From: Scilla litardierei
Taxonomy: Eukaryota; Streptophyta; Magnoliopsida; Asparagales; Asparagaceae
Length of the DNA stretch: 64,000 bases
Direction of reading: 5' to 3'
NCBI GenBank assembly: GCA_030789695.1
Contig: JAULAV010009336.1
Coordinates: 1-64,000 of the forward strand
Shown: in pieces, positions 13,380-25,345 of the stretch
Numbering within the stretch: position 1 is the stretch's first letter
Layout: each line of letters starts with the position of its first letter
Made by a program: the position numbers and the translations under genes
Notes under the pieces: model-generated
The model's database searches: none
Told to the model about the DNA's origin: nothing
Seen by the model: only the letters and a program-made list of their open reading frames with translations

Positions 13380-14500
13380 TGTCACAACTTGGGATGCTGA
13401 GTGGGATCTGTTCCAAGTGTTACTAACTTGATCAATATTTTGTATGTTGAGTACAGAACTAGGAAGAACATACATTGAAGTTTGTTTGAGAACCAATTGT
13501 TGCATTTATAGAAACCAAACAAGGTATATTGTACTCACATGTAATTTAAGCTGCAAATTGTTATGTAAGCTGTAGATTGTTACGTAAGTTGGACATGTAC
13601 ATGTTGGTTTGAGTGATACATAAAAAATTCATACCTTTTGTTACGTACTCAGTATTTGGTACCACAAGAACTTTGTAGATTGATACATAAAAAGAACTAT
13701 GTATACTAAAATTCTGGATACAAAAAACTATTGATTTGCTATGTAATTTAGATTTGATACCAAAACTCTGTGGTTGCTATGTACTCTACATTTGATACCA
13801 AACAAAAAGTGCAGTTCAAGCAAAATTAAAACATTTGCACAAAAACATTTCTCCATATAAATAAAAAAAATATACATGCAGATTTTCTATGTACTCAAGC
13901 TAATGTCTCCATATAAAAATTCGATACCAAAACGATGGCTTCATTATGGACTCCAGCTAATTTCATATAATTCCATATTTGGTACATGACATCAAAATCA
14001 TGCCAGCAAACCAAGCAAATATTTACTAAGCAATAATCAAGATCAAAATCATGCCAGCAACTTTCCTTCAAGATTTGTCAAAAACTGTAGATTTAACATT
14101 ACCTTCAAGATCACATCAGTAAAATTTTCCAAATTTCCAAGCAAAATTTTAGAGTGACACCTAAAACTGCAGAGTGAAACAAGTGTTTCCCCAGAACAAA
14201 CCCCAAAAAATTTTACCAATTAAATTGGTGAAGTTAAACCAAGTAAATTCCCAGATTTCCAAGTAAAATTTGTAGTGGTATCAAAAACTCCAGAGTGATA
14301 CAAGTGTTTCTTCAGAACAAGCACCAAAAAATTTCCCTGCAAAGTACTTACCTAAAAGGTTGGAACAAACAAATTTGTGCATTAGATATGTAGCTTGCCA
14401 ATGTACGCATACATAAAAATTCATACCTGTAGGTTGGTGCCAAAAACTGTAAGTGTCAAGATTTTGCTAGCAAGCAGCTAAACCAACTATGTAGAATTGA
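13380..14500 (+). other. Helitron 1 interior without recognisable gene
   Basis: This AT-rich stretch has many loosely repeated phrases (gataccaaaaact, catacataaaaattcatac). I see no coding region or RNA gene. It may be intron or intergenic DNA carried with the captured fragments. Confidence 0.5.
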
Positions 14501-14879
14501 AGGAATATTGTCTCATACTGAAAGTATATTTGGGGACTAAATTTTTTGGGGGACAATTTTTTATGACGGAAATTGATGGGGAAATTAAATACCAATTATT
14601 GTGCTTTAATAATTATTGTTCGTATAAAATTAGGGGATTCAAGTATTGATGGGGAAAATTTTTGACTATCAATTTTTAAGGGTATTAAATTCTTGGAAAA
14701 AACAAAATTTTGGGAGAACAAAAACTTTTGGAAAGTGAAAATTTGGTCGGGAGAACCCTAAAATTTTGGAGCAGAACTAAATTTGAAGGGTACTAAATTT
14801 TGGGATGAACTAGGATTTTTGGTAGGAACTAAAGATGAGCTAAATTTTTGGAGGAACAAAGATTTTGAGTGGGGAATAT

Positions 14880-15070
14880 CTTAAATGGCGCAGAAGGCGC
14901 CCACGCGCTAAATTTTTTAAAACTAATTTGTTGTTCCGCGCCGAAGGCGCCCACTAAATTTTTTACACTAATTTATTGTTCCACGCCCAAGGCGCTCGCG
15001 CTGAATTTGTTGTTCCATGTCGAATGCGTCCATGTCGCTAAATATTTTTACGCAAATTTGTTGTTTCGCG
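14880..15070 (+). repeat. GC-rich hairpin repeats before Helitron 1 3' end
   Basis: Three to four diverged copies (about 60 bp) of a GC-rich stem such as gcgccgaaggcgcccac are followed by ctaaattttt and atttgttgttcc. They stand just inside the real 3' terminal hairpin and may be decayed relatives of it. Confidence 0.6.
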
Positions 15071-15130
15071 CAATTTGGACCGTGGAAATAATTTTTTGGG
15101 AAACAAAAATTTTGCGGGGGAAATCTTAAT

Positions 15131-15164
15131 TGAACCGTGCCCGCGTGCACGGGTTATGACTAGT
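15131..15164 (+). other. Helitron 1 3' terminus: hairpin plus CTAG|T
   Basis: Stem halves aaccgtgc and gcacgggtt pair around a ccgcgt loop. CTAG follows at 15,160-15,163 and the host T at 15,164. This is the expected termination signal of rolling-circle transposition. Confidence 0.85.
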
Positions 15165-16190
15165 TGTTTAATAAAAGATCCATATCTTTAATAAACTATA
15201 AGAAATAGATCGGGGCTCAGAAAGATCCGCAAAAATATTTGTTGGAAACGAGCGAACGCGATCTTCAACTGTAAAATAGAGAAGACAACATTAGGATATA
15301 AAAAGCATATCATTTAATATAAAGATTCATTCATACAGAAAATGTAGAAATAGCTCAGAGCTCAGAAAAATCCGTAAAATGTCCATTGGAACTGAGAGAT
15401 AGCCATCTTCAGCAGAAAAATAAGAGAAGACAAACTTAGGCTATAAAAATCATATCATTTAATAAAATGATCCATATCTTCCAAAAATGTAGAAATTAGC
15501 TCGGAGCTAAGAAACATCGTAAAAATGTCCGTTTGAACCAGGAGATCGCCATCTCAACAGAAAAATAAGAGAAGACAAACTTAGCGTATAAAAATCATAT
15601 CATTTAATAAAAAGATACATATCTTCCACAAAATGTAGAAAATAGCTCGGAGCTCAGAAAAATCCGCAAAAATGTCATTTGGAACAAAAAAATAAGAGAA
15701 ATTAGGCCAAAAATCGTATCTTTTAATAAAAAGATCCACATCTTCCACAAAATGTAAAAAAAATAGCACTGATCTCAGTAAAATCCGCAAAAATGTCCAT
15801 TGGAACCGGGAGGTAGCCATTTTCAACTGAAAAATAATATAATACAAATTTTGGCTACAAAAATTATATCATTTATTAAAAAGATACATATCTTTCATAA
15901 AATGTAGAAAATAGCCCTGAGCTCTGAAAAATCCGTAAAAATGTCTGTTAGAACCAGGAGATCGCTATCTTCAATTGAAAAATACGATCCATATCTTTCA
16001 GATCCATAAAAATAATATTATTCAATATAAAGATCCATATCTTTCAGAAAATGCAGAAAATAGCCCCAAGCTTATAAAAATCCGTAAAAATGTCCGTTAG
16101 AATGGGAAGAATGACATCTTCAATGGAAAAATAAGAGAAGATAAAATTAGGCCAAAAACATATCATTTAATAAAAAGATACATATCTTTT
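15164..16190. repeat. 146-bp satellite, block 2
   Basis: The same monomer family as block 1 resumes immediately after the Helitron with the other half of the interrupted monomer. About seven monomers are present. The block ends at a 'tcttttaaagctcaac' junction that is repeated at 22,560. Confidence 0.92.
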
Positions 16191-16379
16191 AAAGCTCAAC
16201 ATGCCCCTCATCGTTCGAGCTCAACAACTGTAACGGTTGAGGTTGGGCGATGTGATAATCAAAAGTAAGAAGTAACCTTGGTCGAACAGTTGGGTTGGCT
16301 TGCAAGGAAAGTAAACTCTCGACTTTTAATTGGCAGGTGAGGGATGCGACCCCTTGGCTTATAGTTGATTTTAGGTTAC

Positions 16380-16830
16380 ACCAGTGGATCGGCTTGTGAG
16401 GGGGTGGCCCCGTCGACTTACGACCGACGATAATAGTCGTTCATTTGCGAGGGACTGGTCCCTCGACTTACGGTCGACGACAAAGGTGGGTTGTTCGGTT
16501 ACGAGGGGATGGTCCCTTCGACTTACGACCAATGATGATAGTCGTTCAGTTGTAAGGGATATGGTCCATTCGACTTATGGCCAACGACAAAGGTGGGTCG
16601 TTCAGTTGCGAGTGGTGGCCCCTTCGACTTACGATCGATAACGATAAGTGTTTTTTCGTGGCAAGGGGATGTCCCCTTGACTTTCGGTTGACGACTGAAG
16701 TCGTTCAGTGGTGAGTAGTTGGCCCCTCGACTTACAGCTGACGAAGAATGTCATTCAATGACGAGGGGTTGACCCTTCGACATACGGCCGATGACGAAGG
16801 GTTATTCCAGAGTGGCCCTTTTGCATGGGT
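16380..16830. repeat. ~52-bp minisatellite, copy 1
   Basis: About eight units carry the core cgacttacggccgacgac and a 'gttgcgagggg tggcccc' half. Cores are 50-55 bp apart (16,414; 16,464; 16,519; 16,571; 16,625; …). The open frame across it is a repeat artefact. Layout and sequence resemble the 49-bp minisatellite of the gypsy element at 29.4-35.1 kb. Confidence 0.85.
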
Positions 16831-18900
16831 CATTCCGGTCCTCCTGCATGGATCGTCCTTGCATCTCAAAGGTCATTCTTGTCTAAGACTGGTCATTCTC
16901 ACCAGTGGGAGAGAAAATGTTTAAAGCGAGGATTTCCAAGAAAATATTTCTCTTCGTTTTAATTTGTAATTTAACTAGGAATGGAAAGAAACAACCTGTA
17001 GTGTTTTTCCATCCTCCATAATTGGAGATGGCTAGCATCATCGGCTTTGAAAGGAACTCGGTGAGCTGGTTCGGAGCTCGAAGCTTGGATAAGTCTCGGG
17101 CAAATTTTTATGCACGGACGAGATGTTGCCCCGGAGCTTGGAGCTCGAGAAGCATCTCTATATAGTGGTGCCTAAGCAGCGTCATTGTTTGCTGCGGTTA
17201 GTAAGGCACTCCAGATTTTGAAAGCAAGGCATTGAGCTTCCGAATCCTTGATCTGGCTCGAAAATTCGCCACCCAAGTTCAAAATCTGACGAAAGATCGG
17301 TTGGTCCTTCGATCTTCCATCGAACTATGCTTTGTCCAAGCTCAAGAAAAAATCGAAGCTTGGGATAAGCTTCCCTCCATACGACAGTTTGAAGTGGGTT
17401 CTACTTTTAAGCTTGGTAAGGACATTGCCAATAAAAAAATTTTGATTTTTGAAAAAGTAAGGAATGGAGCTTCTGAAGCTTGGCAAAGACTTTTTCAAGT
17501 TGCAAAAAATAATTAATTAAAGAGACAAAAATAAGCAAAATGTCCCTAGCTTGGCATGGAGCTTTGTAAGCCATATTGTTGAATTTGGAGCGCAGAACTC
17601 AGGGGCTGCTCGGACTCAGATGGAGATTGGTCCAAGTTCGGTGGAGCTTTTGCATAACATCGCACCGTAGATGGATCGCGCCATGAAGTGGGGGTGCTAA
17701 CATGTCCAGATTTTGGATGAGGAATTTCCTGAAATATGCTTGTGAGCACACAAGATTTGGTTTGTCAAGTTAATTTTTGCGCGAGAATGATTTACCTCAG
17801 AAGACGAAGTTGAGCTTGCTTGAGCTTCACTTGGTGAGGAGAGATCGAGCGGGCGCAGTGCTCAGAGCTTCAATCCATACGGTATTCGACTGATCTTTGA
17901 TTGCCATTAAGTGGTGCACCGTCGAGGGATGATTGATCATCCTCGATGCAACTGAGTGATGACATCTTAGGGCGATTGACCCGATCAGTCGAGGGTAGCT
18001 CGTGACTCAGAGTCGACATCGGTCATTTGCCATAGGTCGATTAACCCAACGAGTGATGTCATCTGGGGTCGTAGGTGGTCTGCCATTGGTCCATTGACCG
18101 AACTCAGAGCTCGGGGTTGATCGCGCAGACTCTTGGACCCTCATAGCTCGGAAAGTTTTTTGAACGACATCCATCTGGGATATCTCTTGGTTCTGTTGAG
18201 TGAGTTGACACTTGGGTCGAGCTCTATGGAGGAACATAGTTCGATCATCTGCATTTGCACCTCAGTTGTGGTATGGTGGCTCAGATCTGCATCGACGAGG
18301 CATGGCAGCTCCGTCCAATTCCGATGAGACATGGGGGAGATTGACTCCGATTTCCTTGAGAAATTGAGCTGCAGCGATGAGCAAATCATACGATCTTCAT
18401 CAGGAATAAAGTACATCAAAGAAGAAATTAAGAAATTTCATGAGCTTATGGCTCGAAAGATCGAGCCTGGAGAGGTGATTGCTGAAGGAGCTCGGGTGAT
18501 CCCGTCAGGTCGGAGGAGATCAGAGCTTGGATGGTCGTGCCCGGAGGAGGTCAGACTTTCACTGGGTGGAGCTCGGAGGAACTCAAAGTAGCTCGGAACT
18601 CAGATGATCGAGCGAATCGATTTCACCCATGCCCATCCTCGTGTAGCTCGTATTAAATAGGTCGAATTCAATTTCCCTGCATCTCAACCCATTGAATCGA
18701 ATTGAAAGTAGCAACCATTTGAATGAAATGAAGTAGGAAATGATGAATTGAAAGCCATAGCAGTTTAAAATAAAATGAAATAGCCGTTATGATGTATGAT
18801 CACATAAGAAAGAGACATGGATTAAGATGTATGACTTATCTCCACATGCCAAAATCCTTCACATTGCATCAAAAGCTCAACAACGCCTTCTCATTATCAG
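16830..18900. other. Internal region of Tat-like remnant, no recognised gene
   Basis: This holds a + strand ORF of 94 codons at 17,232-17,516 (contains FKLGKDIANKKILIFEKV) and scattered 60-90-codon ORFs on both strands. None shows a retroelement domain I can name. The base composition is higher in GC than the satellite around it. I see no RNA gene. Confidence 0.45.
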
Positions 18901-18964
18901 CTAGCTCCTAGATTTGGGGCTTATTGTAATCATCACAATGGCAGAGCTTTGGCATCAGTGTCTT

Positions 18965-19345
18965 GATATTAGCGCTCATACCGATGAAGTTGGGTTGGAT
19001 ACTCGGATCGAGTCCCGACGAAGCCTAGAGGCTAGGGTCAAAGGCCGATTTGCAGTTCAGAATGTCGAAGTTGGGTCGGAGCCTCGGATCAAGCCCCGAC
19101 GAAGCCCAAAGGTTATGGTCAATGCCGATCTCTCTCTCAGGATGAAGGAGATGGGGTTTAGAGGCTCGAATCGAGCCTCGATGATGCCAGCAGCTAGGGT
19201 CGAACACGAACCTCTCTCTCAGGACGAAGGAGATGGGTCGGAGGCTCAGATTGAGCCCCAATGATTCCCTGCTGCTAGGGTAGAAAACGAATCTCCCTCT
19301 CATGATGAAGGAGATGGGTCGAAGGCTCGAGCATCGACCATCGTT
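18965..19345 (+). repeat. ~81-bp minisatellite in Tat-like remnant
   Basis: Four to five units carry the phrase 'atgaaggagatgggtcggaggctcg' near 18,985, 19,068, 19,148, 19,229 and 19,312. The 81-bp period equals 27 codons, so frames stay open through it on both strands. I treat those frames as repeat artefacts. Confidence 0.78.
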
Positions 19346-20314
19346 GCTGGGTTGACAAATCAACGAGCCTCGTTGGGTCGAGCGCTGCTGGATTCGGCTC
19401 CGATCTTGGTCGCATGGAAGCATCTTGGAGGTCGATTACACCCTCTAGGCCAGGGGAAATCGTTATCGGTGATCGAGCCAATAAGGGCAGAGTTGGGGAA
19501 GACTTCGGTGTTGCTGCGAACTGAAGAGGATCGGTGATGAGATCTGCTGCCCAAACTTCTGAACCTCTCAGGAACCGCCAGTGTTTGGGAGAAGAGACTG
19601 AGAGGAGAATCCATTGAGGCAATGGAGGGCTTCAACGCAAATGCCTTGGGGGTTAAGGATCACTAATGAAAATTCATCTTCGATCTCAGTATATCCCTAA
19701 ACTTCCACCACTACGCTGCTCAGTCCAACCATTGAAAAGTCAAGCGGATAAGGACTGAATACCATCTAAGATATGAATATCAAACTACATGCTTTTACAA
19801 AGGATGTCCACAACATAGCCATCATATGCAGAAAATTTATTGGTAGAGTTTTTGTTTTTGCAGAGAAATGTATTGGTAGAGTTTCTGGAACTCTGCGATG
19901 AACTCAGAGCTAAGTTGTCGCTCAGATCGAAGCTTGGAAGAAGCTCGAACGAAACACGGAAACTTGGATAGAGTTCAAACGGTCAAATCGATTTCTAACG
20001 AAAATCGAACTCGATGAAGAATCGTGCCACGGTCAAACATGGTATGTAAGTCTCTCTATAGTTTGCACAGAGAGGAAGAGAGTTTAAATGTTAATTATTT
20101 GCTCCAAATCTCTAACACAACGCGGGGTGTTCTGGGAGAAATTTAGAAAATTATAATTGAAATTGTAAATCAAATAGTGCATGAATTCAATAAAATTAGA
20201 GGAGAGAGGAAAAGAGTCTCATTCAACGTCTCCTCGAGAGTTTGCCTTTCAGGCCTTTGGTTGAGATGTTGAATCGACATAGTCTTGTATTTAGCGAAAG
20301 TGGGGATGTTGACT

Positions 20315-20338
20315 CCTGTTTCCCACGGACGGTGCCAA
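20315..20338 (-). other. Primer-binding site of Tat-like element
   Basis: On the - strand TTGGCACCGTCCGTGGGAA directly follows the LTR end (…AACA then A). This is the Tat/Athila-style PBS related to the TGGCGCCGTCTGTGGGAA type. It fixes the element's orientation as - and marks the adjoining LTR as the 5' one. Confidence 0.8.
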
Positions 20339-20339
20339 T

Positions 20340-20976
20340 TGTTGATGGACTGGTTTCGCCAAACTATAGATATGAGCCGACGAAGACGCCTTCGTTGAAG
20401 TGGATCCTCATTGGTTGAGAAGTGGGACCCACAGAGAGGAATCTTCGGTTCAAAGTGAGCTAGGATTGAGCTTCGTAGATGGATATTGACCTAGCTCCGT
20501 GTTATTTCCATTATCCTGCATCATAAGAAGATTGTTAGAGGGTCGCGGCTGGTGCCCGACCGATTCCCCTCCGACGCTTAAATTAGTTTCTCATGGAGGA
20601 AACCTAAAAGGGGAAAATGAAAAAGGAAGATAAAAAAATATTGTGGTATGATACTTAGCCTCTGTTTGAGATCTTGCCTCCCACTTCTCCATTGGTCTCG
20701 GGGGTATTTATCCCTCCCCTCTTCGCTTTGTAACTTCTCCCCATAAATGTGGCCATTAATTGCTCAATTAGTGGCCCTTGATGTAGTTATCATGGAGTGA
20801 AACAGTCACCCTTAATCTAGCCACTAATTGTCTAATTTAAGAATATTGAAGTGGCCTATGAAGAGGTTGTAATTGCCCTTCATTTATCCTAATAATGAGA
20901 GAAGTGGAGATTTGACTTATTCAACCCAAGAGTAATGGGTCGTGGGCCGTGGCCCAACATGCCATATTTGTCAACA
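20340..20976 (-). repeat. LTR (5' LTR) of Tat-like element, 637 bp
   Basis: The ends are TGTTGA on the left and TCAACA on the right, a perfect 6-bp inverted terminal repeat. The PBS adjoins on the left. A TATA-like GATAAATACC lies on the - strand near 20,704. The sequence beyond the right end is 146-bp satellite. I see no second copy of this LTR in the window. Confidence 0.8.
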
Positions 20977-22563
20977 CATATCGTATAGAAAGTGTAGAAA
21001 GTAGCTCGGAGCACAGAAAAATCTGCAAAAATGTCTGTTGGACCCAGTAGATCGCCATCTTCAACTGAAAAATAAGAGAAGGTAAAATCAGGTCAAAAAT
21101 CGTATCATTTAATAAAAAGATGTTCCAAATAAATGTGGAAAATAGCCTCGACCTCAGAAAAATCTGCAAAAATGACGTTGGAACCGAGAGATCGCCATAT
21201 TCAACTGAAAAAAATATGAGAAGACAAACGTAGGATATAAAAATCATATCATGTAATAAAAAATCCATTCTTCCATAAAATGTAGAAAATAACCACATGC
21301 TCTAAAAATCCATAAAAATGTACGTTGGAACCGGGAGAACGCTGTCTTTAACGATAAATAAGGGAAGACAAAATTAGGCCATAAAAATCATATCATTTAA
21401 TAAAAAGAAGCATATCTTCTAGAAAATAAAGAAAATAGCCCGAGCTCAGAAAAATCCGCAAAAATATCTGTTGGAATCGGGAGTTTTCCATTTCAACTGG
21501 AAAAATAAGAGAAGGCAAAATTAGGCCAAGAAATCATATCATTTAATAAAACAATCTATATCTTCCAAAAAATGAGGAAAATAGCCACAAGCTCAGGAAA
21601 ATCAGCAAAAATGTCTGTTTGAACCAGGAGATCGACATGTTTATCTGAAAAATAAGAGAAGACAAAATTAGGCCAAAAATCATATCATTTAATATAAAGA
21701 TATCATTTAATATACATATCTTATAGAAAATATAGAAAATAGTCTGGAGCTCAGAACAATCTGCCAAAATGTCCGTTGGAACCGGGAGATCGCCATCTTC
21801 AACTGAAAAAAATAAGAGAAGACAAAATTGCTTATAAAAATCATATCATTAAATATAAACACACATATCTTACAAAAAATGAAGAAAATAGCACCAAGCT
21901 AAGAAAAATAAGCAAAAATGTTCGTTGAAACCAGGAGAAGTAAGAGAAGATAAACATAGGCTATAAAAATCAAATCATTTATTAAAAAGATACATATCTT
22001 CCATAAAATGTAGAAAATAGCTCGGAGCTCAGAAAAATCTGCAAAAATGTCCGTTGGAACTAAAAATAAGAGAAATTATGCCAAAAAATCATATCATTTA
22101 ATAAAAATATCCAGATCTTCCACAAAAGTAGAAAAATAGCACCGAGCTTAGTAAAATCCGCAAAAATGTCCGTTGGAACCGGGAGATAGCCATTTTCAAC
22201 TAAAAAAATAAGATAATACAAAATTTGGCTACAAAATCATATCATTTAATAAAAAGATACATATCTTTCATAAAATGTAGAAAATAGCCCCGAGCTCAGA
22301 AAAATCTGCAAAAATGTTTGTTGGAACCATGAGATCGCCATCTGTAATTGAAAAATAAGATATTTTTCAAGAACCATAAAAATCATATCATTTAATATAC
22401 AGATCCATATCTTATAGAAAATTTAGAAAATAGTTCCGAGCTCAGAAATATCCGTATAAATGTCCGTTGGAACTGAGAGAACACATCTTCAACGAAAAAA
22501 ATTAAGAGAAGACAAAATTAGGCCAAAAATCATATCATTTAATAAAAAGATACTTATCTTTTA
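20977..22563. repeat. 146-bp satellite, block 3
   Basis: About eleven monomers of the same family lie between the LTR and the second minisatellite copy. The block starts with catatcgtatagaaagtgtag, which is mid-monomer and consistent with an insertion inside the array. Confidence 0.92.
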
Positions 22564-23235
22564 AAGCTCAACAGGCGCCTTATCGTTCTAGCTCAACACT
22601 GTAACAGTTCAGGTTGGGCGATGTGATAATCATGAGTAAGAAGTAACCTTGGTTGAATAGTCGGGTTGGCTTGCAAGGAAAGTAACCTAACGAGTTTCAG
22701 TTGGCAGATGAGGGAGGCGGCCCCTCGGCTTACAGTTGATGTCGAATTACATCACCAGATCGACTTGCGAGGGGGTGCCTTCGTCGACTTATGACCGACG
22801 AAGATAGTCGTTATGTTGCGAGGGACATGGTCACTTCGACTAACGCCGATGACAAAGGTAGGTCATTCGGTTGCAAGGGGATGGCTTATTCGACTTACGA
22901 CCGACGATAGTAGTCGTTCGGTTATGAGAGACATGGTCCCTTTGACTAGCGACCGATGACAAAGGTAGGCCGTTCGGTTGCTGGGGGTGGCCCTTCGACT
23001 TACGGCCGACGACGATATGTATCGTTCCGTGGCAAGGGGATGGCACCTCGACTTACGGCTGACGACAAGAGTCGTTCAGTGGTGAGTGGTTGGCCCCTCG
23101 ACTTATGGCTGACGACGAATGCAGTTTAGTGTCGAGGGGTTGGTCCCTCGGCTTACGACTGACGACAAGGGTGTAGTTCGATTGCGGGAGGTTGACCCTT
23201 CGACTTACGGCCGATGACAAATGGTTGTTCCAGAG
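22564..23235. repeat. Second copy of minisatellite leader and ~52-bp minisatellite
   Basis: It matches 16,190-16,830: the same leader (ttttaaagctcaac … ggttgggcgatgtgataatc) and then about nine units with cgacttacgrccgacga. Satellite precedes it in both copies, so satellite plus leader were duplicated together. On the right it breaks at ccagag and satellite resumes, whereas copy 1 continues into retroelement sequence. Confidence 0.85.
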
Positions 23236-24990
23236 ATCACCACTGAAAAATCCGCAAAAATGTTCGTTGGAACTGGAAGATCGCCATCTTTAATGAAAAA
23301 AAATAAGGGAAGACAAAATTAGGCCATAAAATCATATCATTTAATAAAAAGAAACATATCTTCCAGAAAATATAGAAAATAGCACCGAGCTCAGAAAAAT
23401 CCGCAAAAATGTAAGTTGGAACCGGGAGTTTGCCATATTCAACTGGAAAATAAGAGAAGGCATTTAGGCCAAGAAATCATATCATTTAATAAACCGATCC
23501 ATATTTTCCAGAAAATGGGGAAAATAGCCCGGAGCTCAGGAAAATCAGCAAAAATATCCGTTTGAACCAGGAGATCGACATATTTATCTAAAAAATAAGA
23601 GAAGACAATATCATGCCAAAATCATATAATTTAATATAAAGATTTCATTTAATATACATATCTTACAGAAAATGTAGAAAATAGCACTGAGCTCAGAAAA
23701 ATCCGCCAAAATGTTCGTTGGAACCGTCAGATCGCCATCTTCAACTGAAAAAAATAAGAGAAGACAAAATTGGGCTATAAAAATCATATCATTAAATATA
23801 AACATACTTATCTTACAGAAAATGTAGAAAATAGCACCAAGCTAGGAAAATACGCAAAAATGTCCGTTGAAACCGGGAGATTTCATCTTCAACAGAAAAA
23901 AATAAGAGAAAACAATATTCGGCCAAAAATCATATCTTTTAAAAAACCGATCCATATCTTCCAGAAAATGTGGAAAATAGCCTGGAGCTCAGTAAAATCC
24001 GAAAAAATATCCGTTGAAACTGGGAGATCGCCATCTTCAACCGAAAAATTAGAGAAGACAAAATTAGGCCAAAAAATCGTATCATTTAATAAAAAGATCT
24101 ATATCTTTCAAAAAATGTATAAATTAGCACTAAGCACTTAAAAGTTCGAAAAATGTCTTTGGGAACTGGGAGATCGCCTTAAAAATAAGAGAAAACAAAA
24201 TTAGGCCCAAAAAATAATATCATTTAATAGAACGATCCATATCTTCCAGAAAATGTGGAAAATACCCCGGAGGTCAGAAAAACCTGTAGAAATATCTTCC
24301 AGAAAGTGTGGAAAATAGCCCGGAGCTCAGAAAAATCCGCAGAAATGTCTGATGGAATTAGGAGATCAACATCTTCAACGAAAAAATAAGAGAAGACAAA
24401 ATTAGGCCACAAAAATCATATCATTCAATAAAATGATTCAAAATTTCCAGAAAATGTGGAAAATAGCACCGAGCTAAAACAAATCCGCATAAATGTCCGT
24501 TGGAATCGGGAGGTCCTGATCTTCAACTAAAAAAATAAGAGAAGACAAAATTAGGCTACAAAAATTATATCATTTAAAAAAAGATCCATATCTTCAAGAA
24601 AATGTAGAAAGTTACCCGGTGCTCAGAAAATTACGCAAAAATGTTTCTTGAAACCGGGAGATCGCAATCATCAACCAAAAAATAAGAGAAAAAATTAGGT
24701 CAAAATCATATCATTTAATAAAAAGATCAATAACTTCCCGAAAATGTAGAAAAATAGCATTGAGCTTAGAAAAATCGATAGAAATGTCCGTTGGAACCGG
24801 GAAATTTCCATCTTCAACTGAATAATAAGCGAAGACAAAATTAGGTTATAAAAATCATAGCATTTAATATAAAGATTCATATCATACAGAAAATGTAGAA
24901 AATGCCCAGAAAGATCCGAAAAAATAACCGTTGGAATCGCGAGATCGCCATCTTCAACTGAAATTTAAAAGAAGACAAAATTAGGCCAAA
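23236..24990. repeat. 146-bp satellite, block 4
   Basis: About twelve monomers end at 'aggccaaaaatc', where a CACTA-like terminus begins. No gene is present. The ORF at 23,770-24,141 is read-through of the repeat. Confidence 0.92.
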
Positions 24991-24993
24991 AAT

Positions 24994-25345
24994 CAGTACT
25001 ACAAAAAAGACATTTAATAGCACATGTTAGACATCGCTTGCCAATATAAGCGTTGATTATTAGATGCATAGATAATAGACATCGCTTCTTTCTGCAAGCG
25101 TTGTAAAAGGTCAGATAATAGACAACGCTCCTTTCTGCAAGCGCTGTTAAAGGTCCAATAATAGATATCGCTTCTTTCTGCTAGCGCTATTTATTAGAAG
25201 CACAGATAATAGACAACTCTTCTTTCTGCAAGAGCTGTTAAAGATCAGATAACAAATAACGCTTCTTTCTACAAACGCTCTATTAAAGATTAGATAATAG
25301 ATCGTGCTTCTGTCTGCAAGCACGGTTAAAGCCCGTGCGATCATT
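24994..25345 (+). mobile_element. CACTA-like transposon 5' end with subterminal repeats, copy A
   Basis: The terminus cagtactacaaaaaagac is a one-base variant of CACTACTACAAAAAA, the CACTA-superfamily end. It is followed by about seven copies of a 44-bp repeat built as agcgcttctttctgcaagcgct (inverted arms), as expected for CACTA subterminal regions. No opposite terminus and no transposase are present, so this is a fragment. Confidence 0.7.

Larger units (their letters stand above)
5846..15163 (+). mobile_element. Helitron 1, 9.3 kb, complete ends, inserted in satellite
   Basis: The 5' end is TCTATATTATAAAACATGG, preceded by A. The 3' end is CTAG, followed by T and preceded by a short GC-rich hairpin at 15,131-15,153. 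This is the Helitron rule: TC start, hairpin, CTRR end, insertion between A and T, no target duplication. Joining the flanks (…gcata / ttgtttaataaaagatcc) restores a normal satellite monomer, which proves both boundaries. No Rep/helicase ORF is visible, so it is non-autonomous. It carries exon-like fragments of host genes on its + strand (beta-COP and a WD40 protein). Its terminal regions resemble those of Helitron 2 in this window. Confidence 0.88.
16190..20976 (-). mobile_element. Tat-like Ty3/gypsy LTR retrotransposon remnant, non-autonomous
   Basis: On the - strand it has a 5' LTR (20,340-20,976), a PBS (20,315-20,338), about 3.5 kb of internal sequence with no recognisable gag or pol, and a 52-bp minisatellite at the far end (16,380-16,830). 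No matching 3' LTR is present on the left. The pentamer catat stands on both sides (right after 20,976 and about 12 bp left of the minisatellite leader), but the left side lacks an LTR end, so I do not claim a target duplication. It is either a LARD-like non-coding derivative or a deleted copy. Confidence 0.65.

Noticed and set aside
16384..16641. 85-codon Arg-rich ORF
   Set aside because: It is the 52-bp minisatellite translated.
25020..25345. Regular short repeats resembling a CRISPR array
   Set aside because: The units are diverged, contain inverted arms and adjoin a CACTACTAC terminus in a plant genome, as expected for CACTA subterminal repeats. There are no unique spacers.
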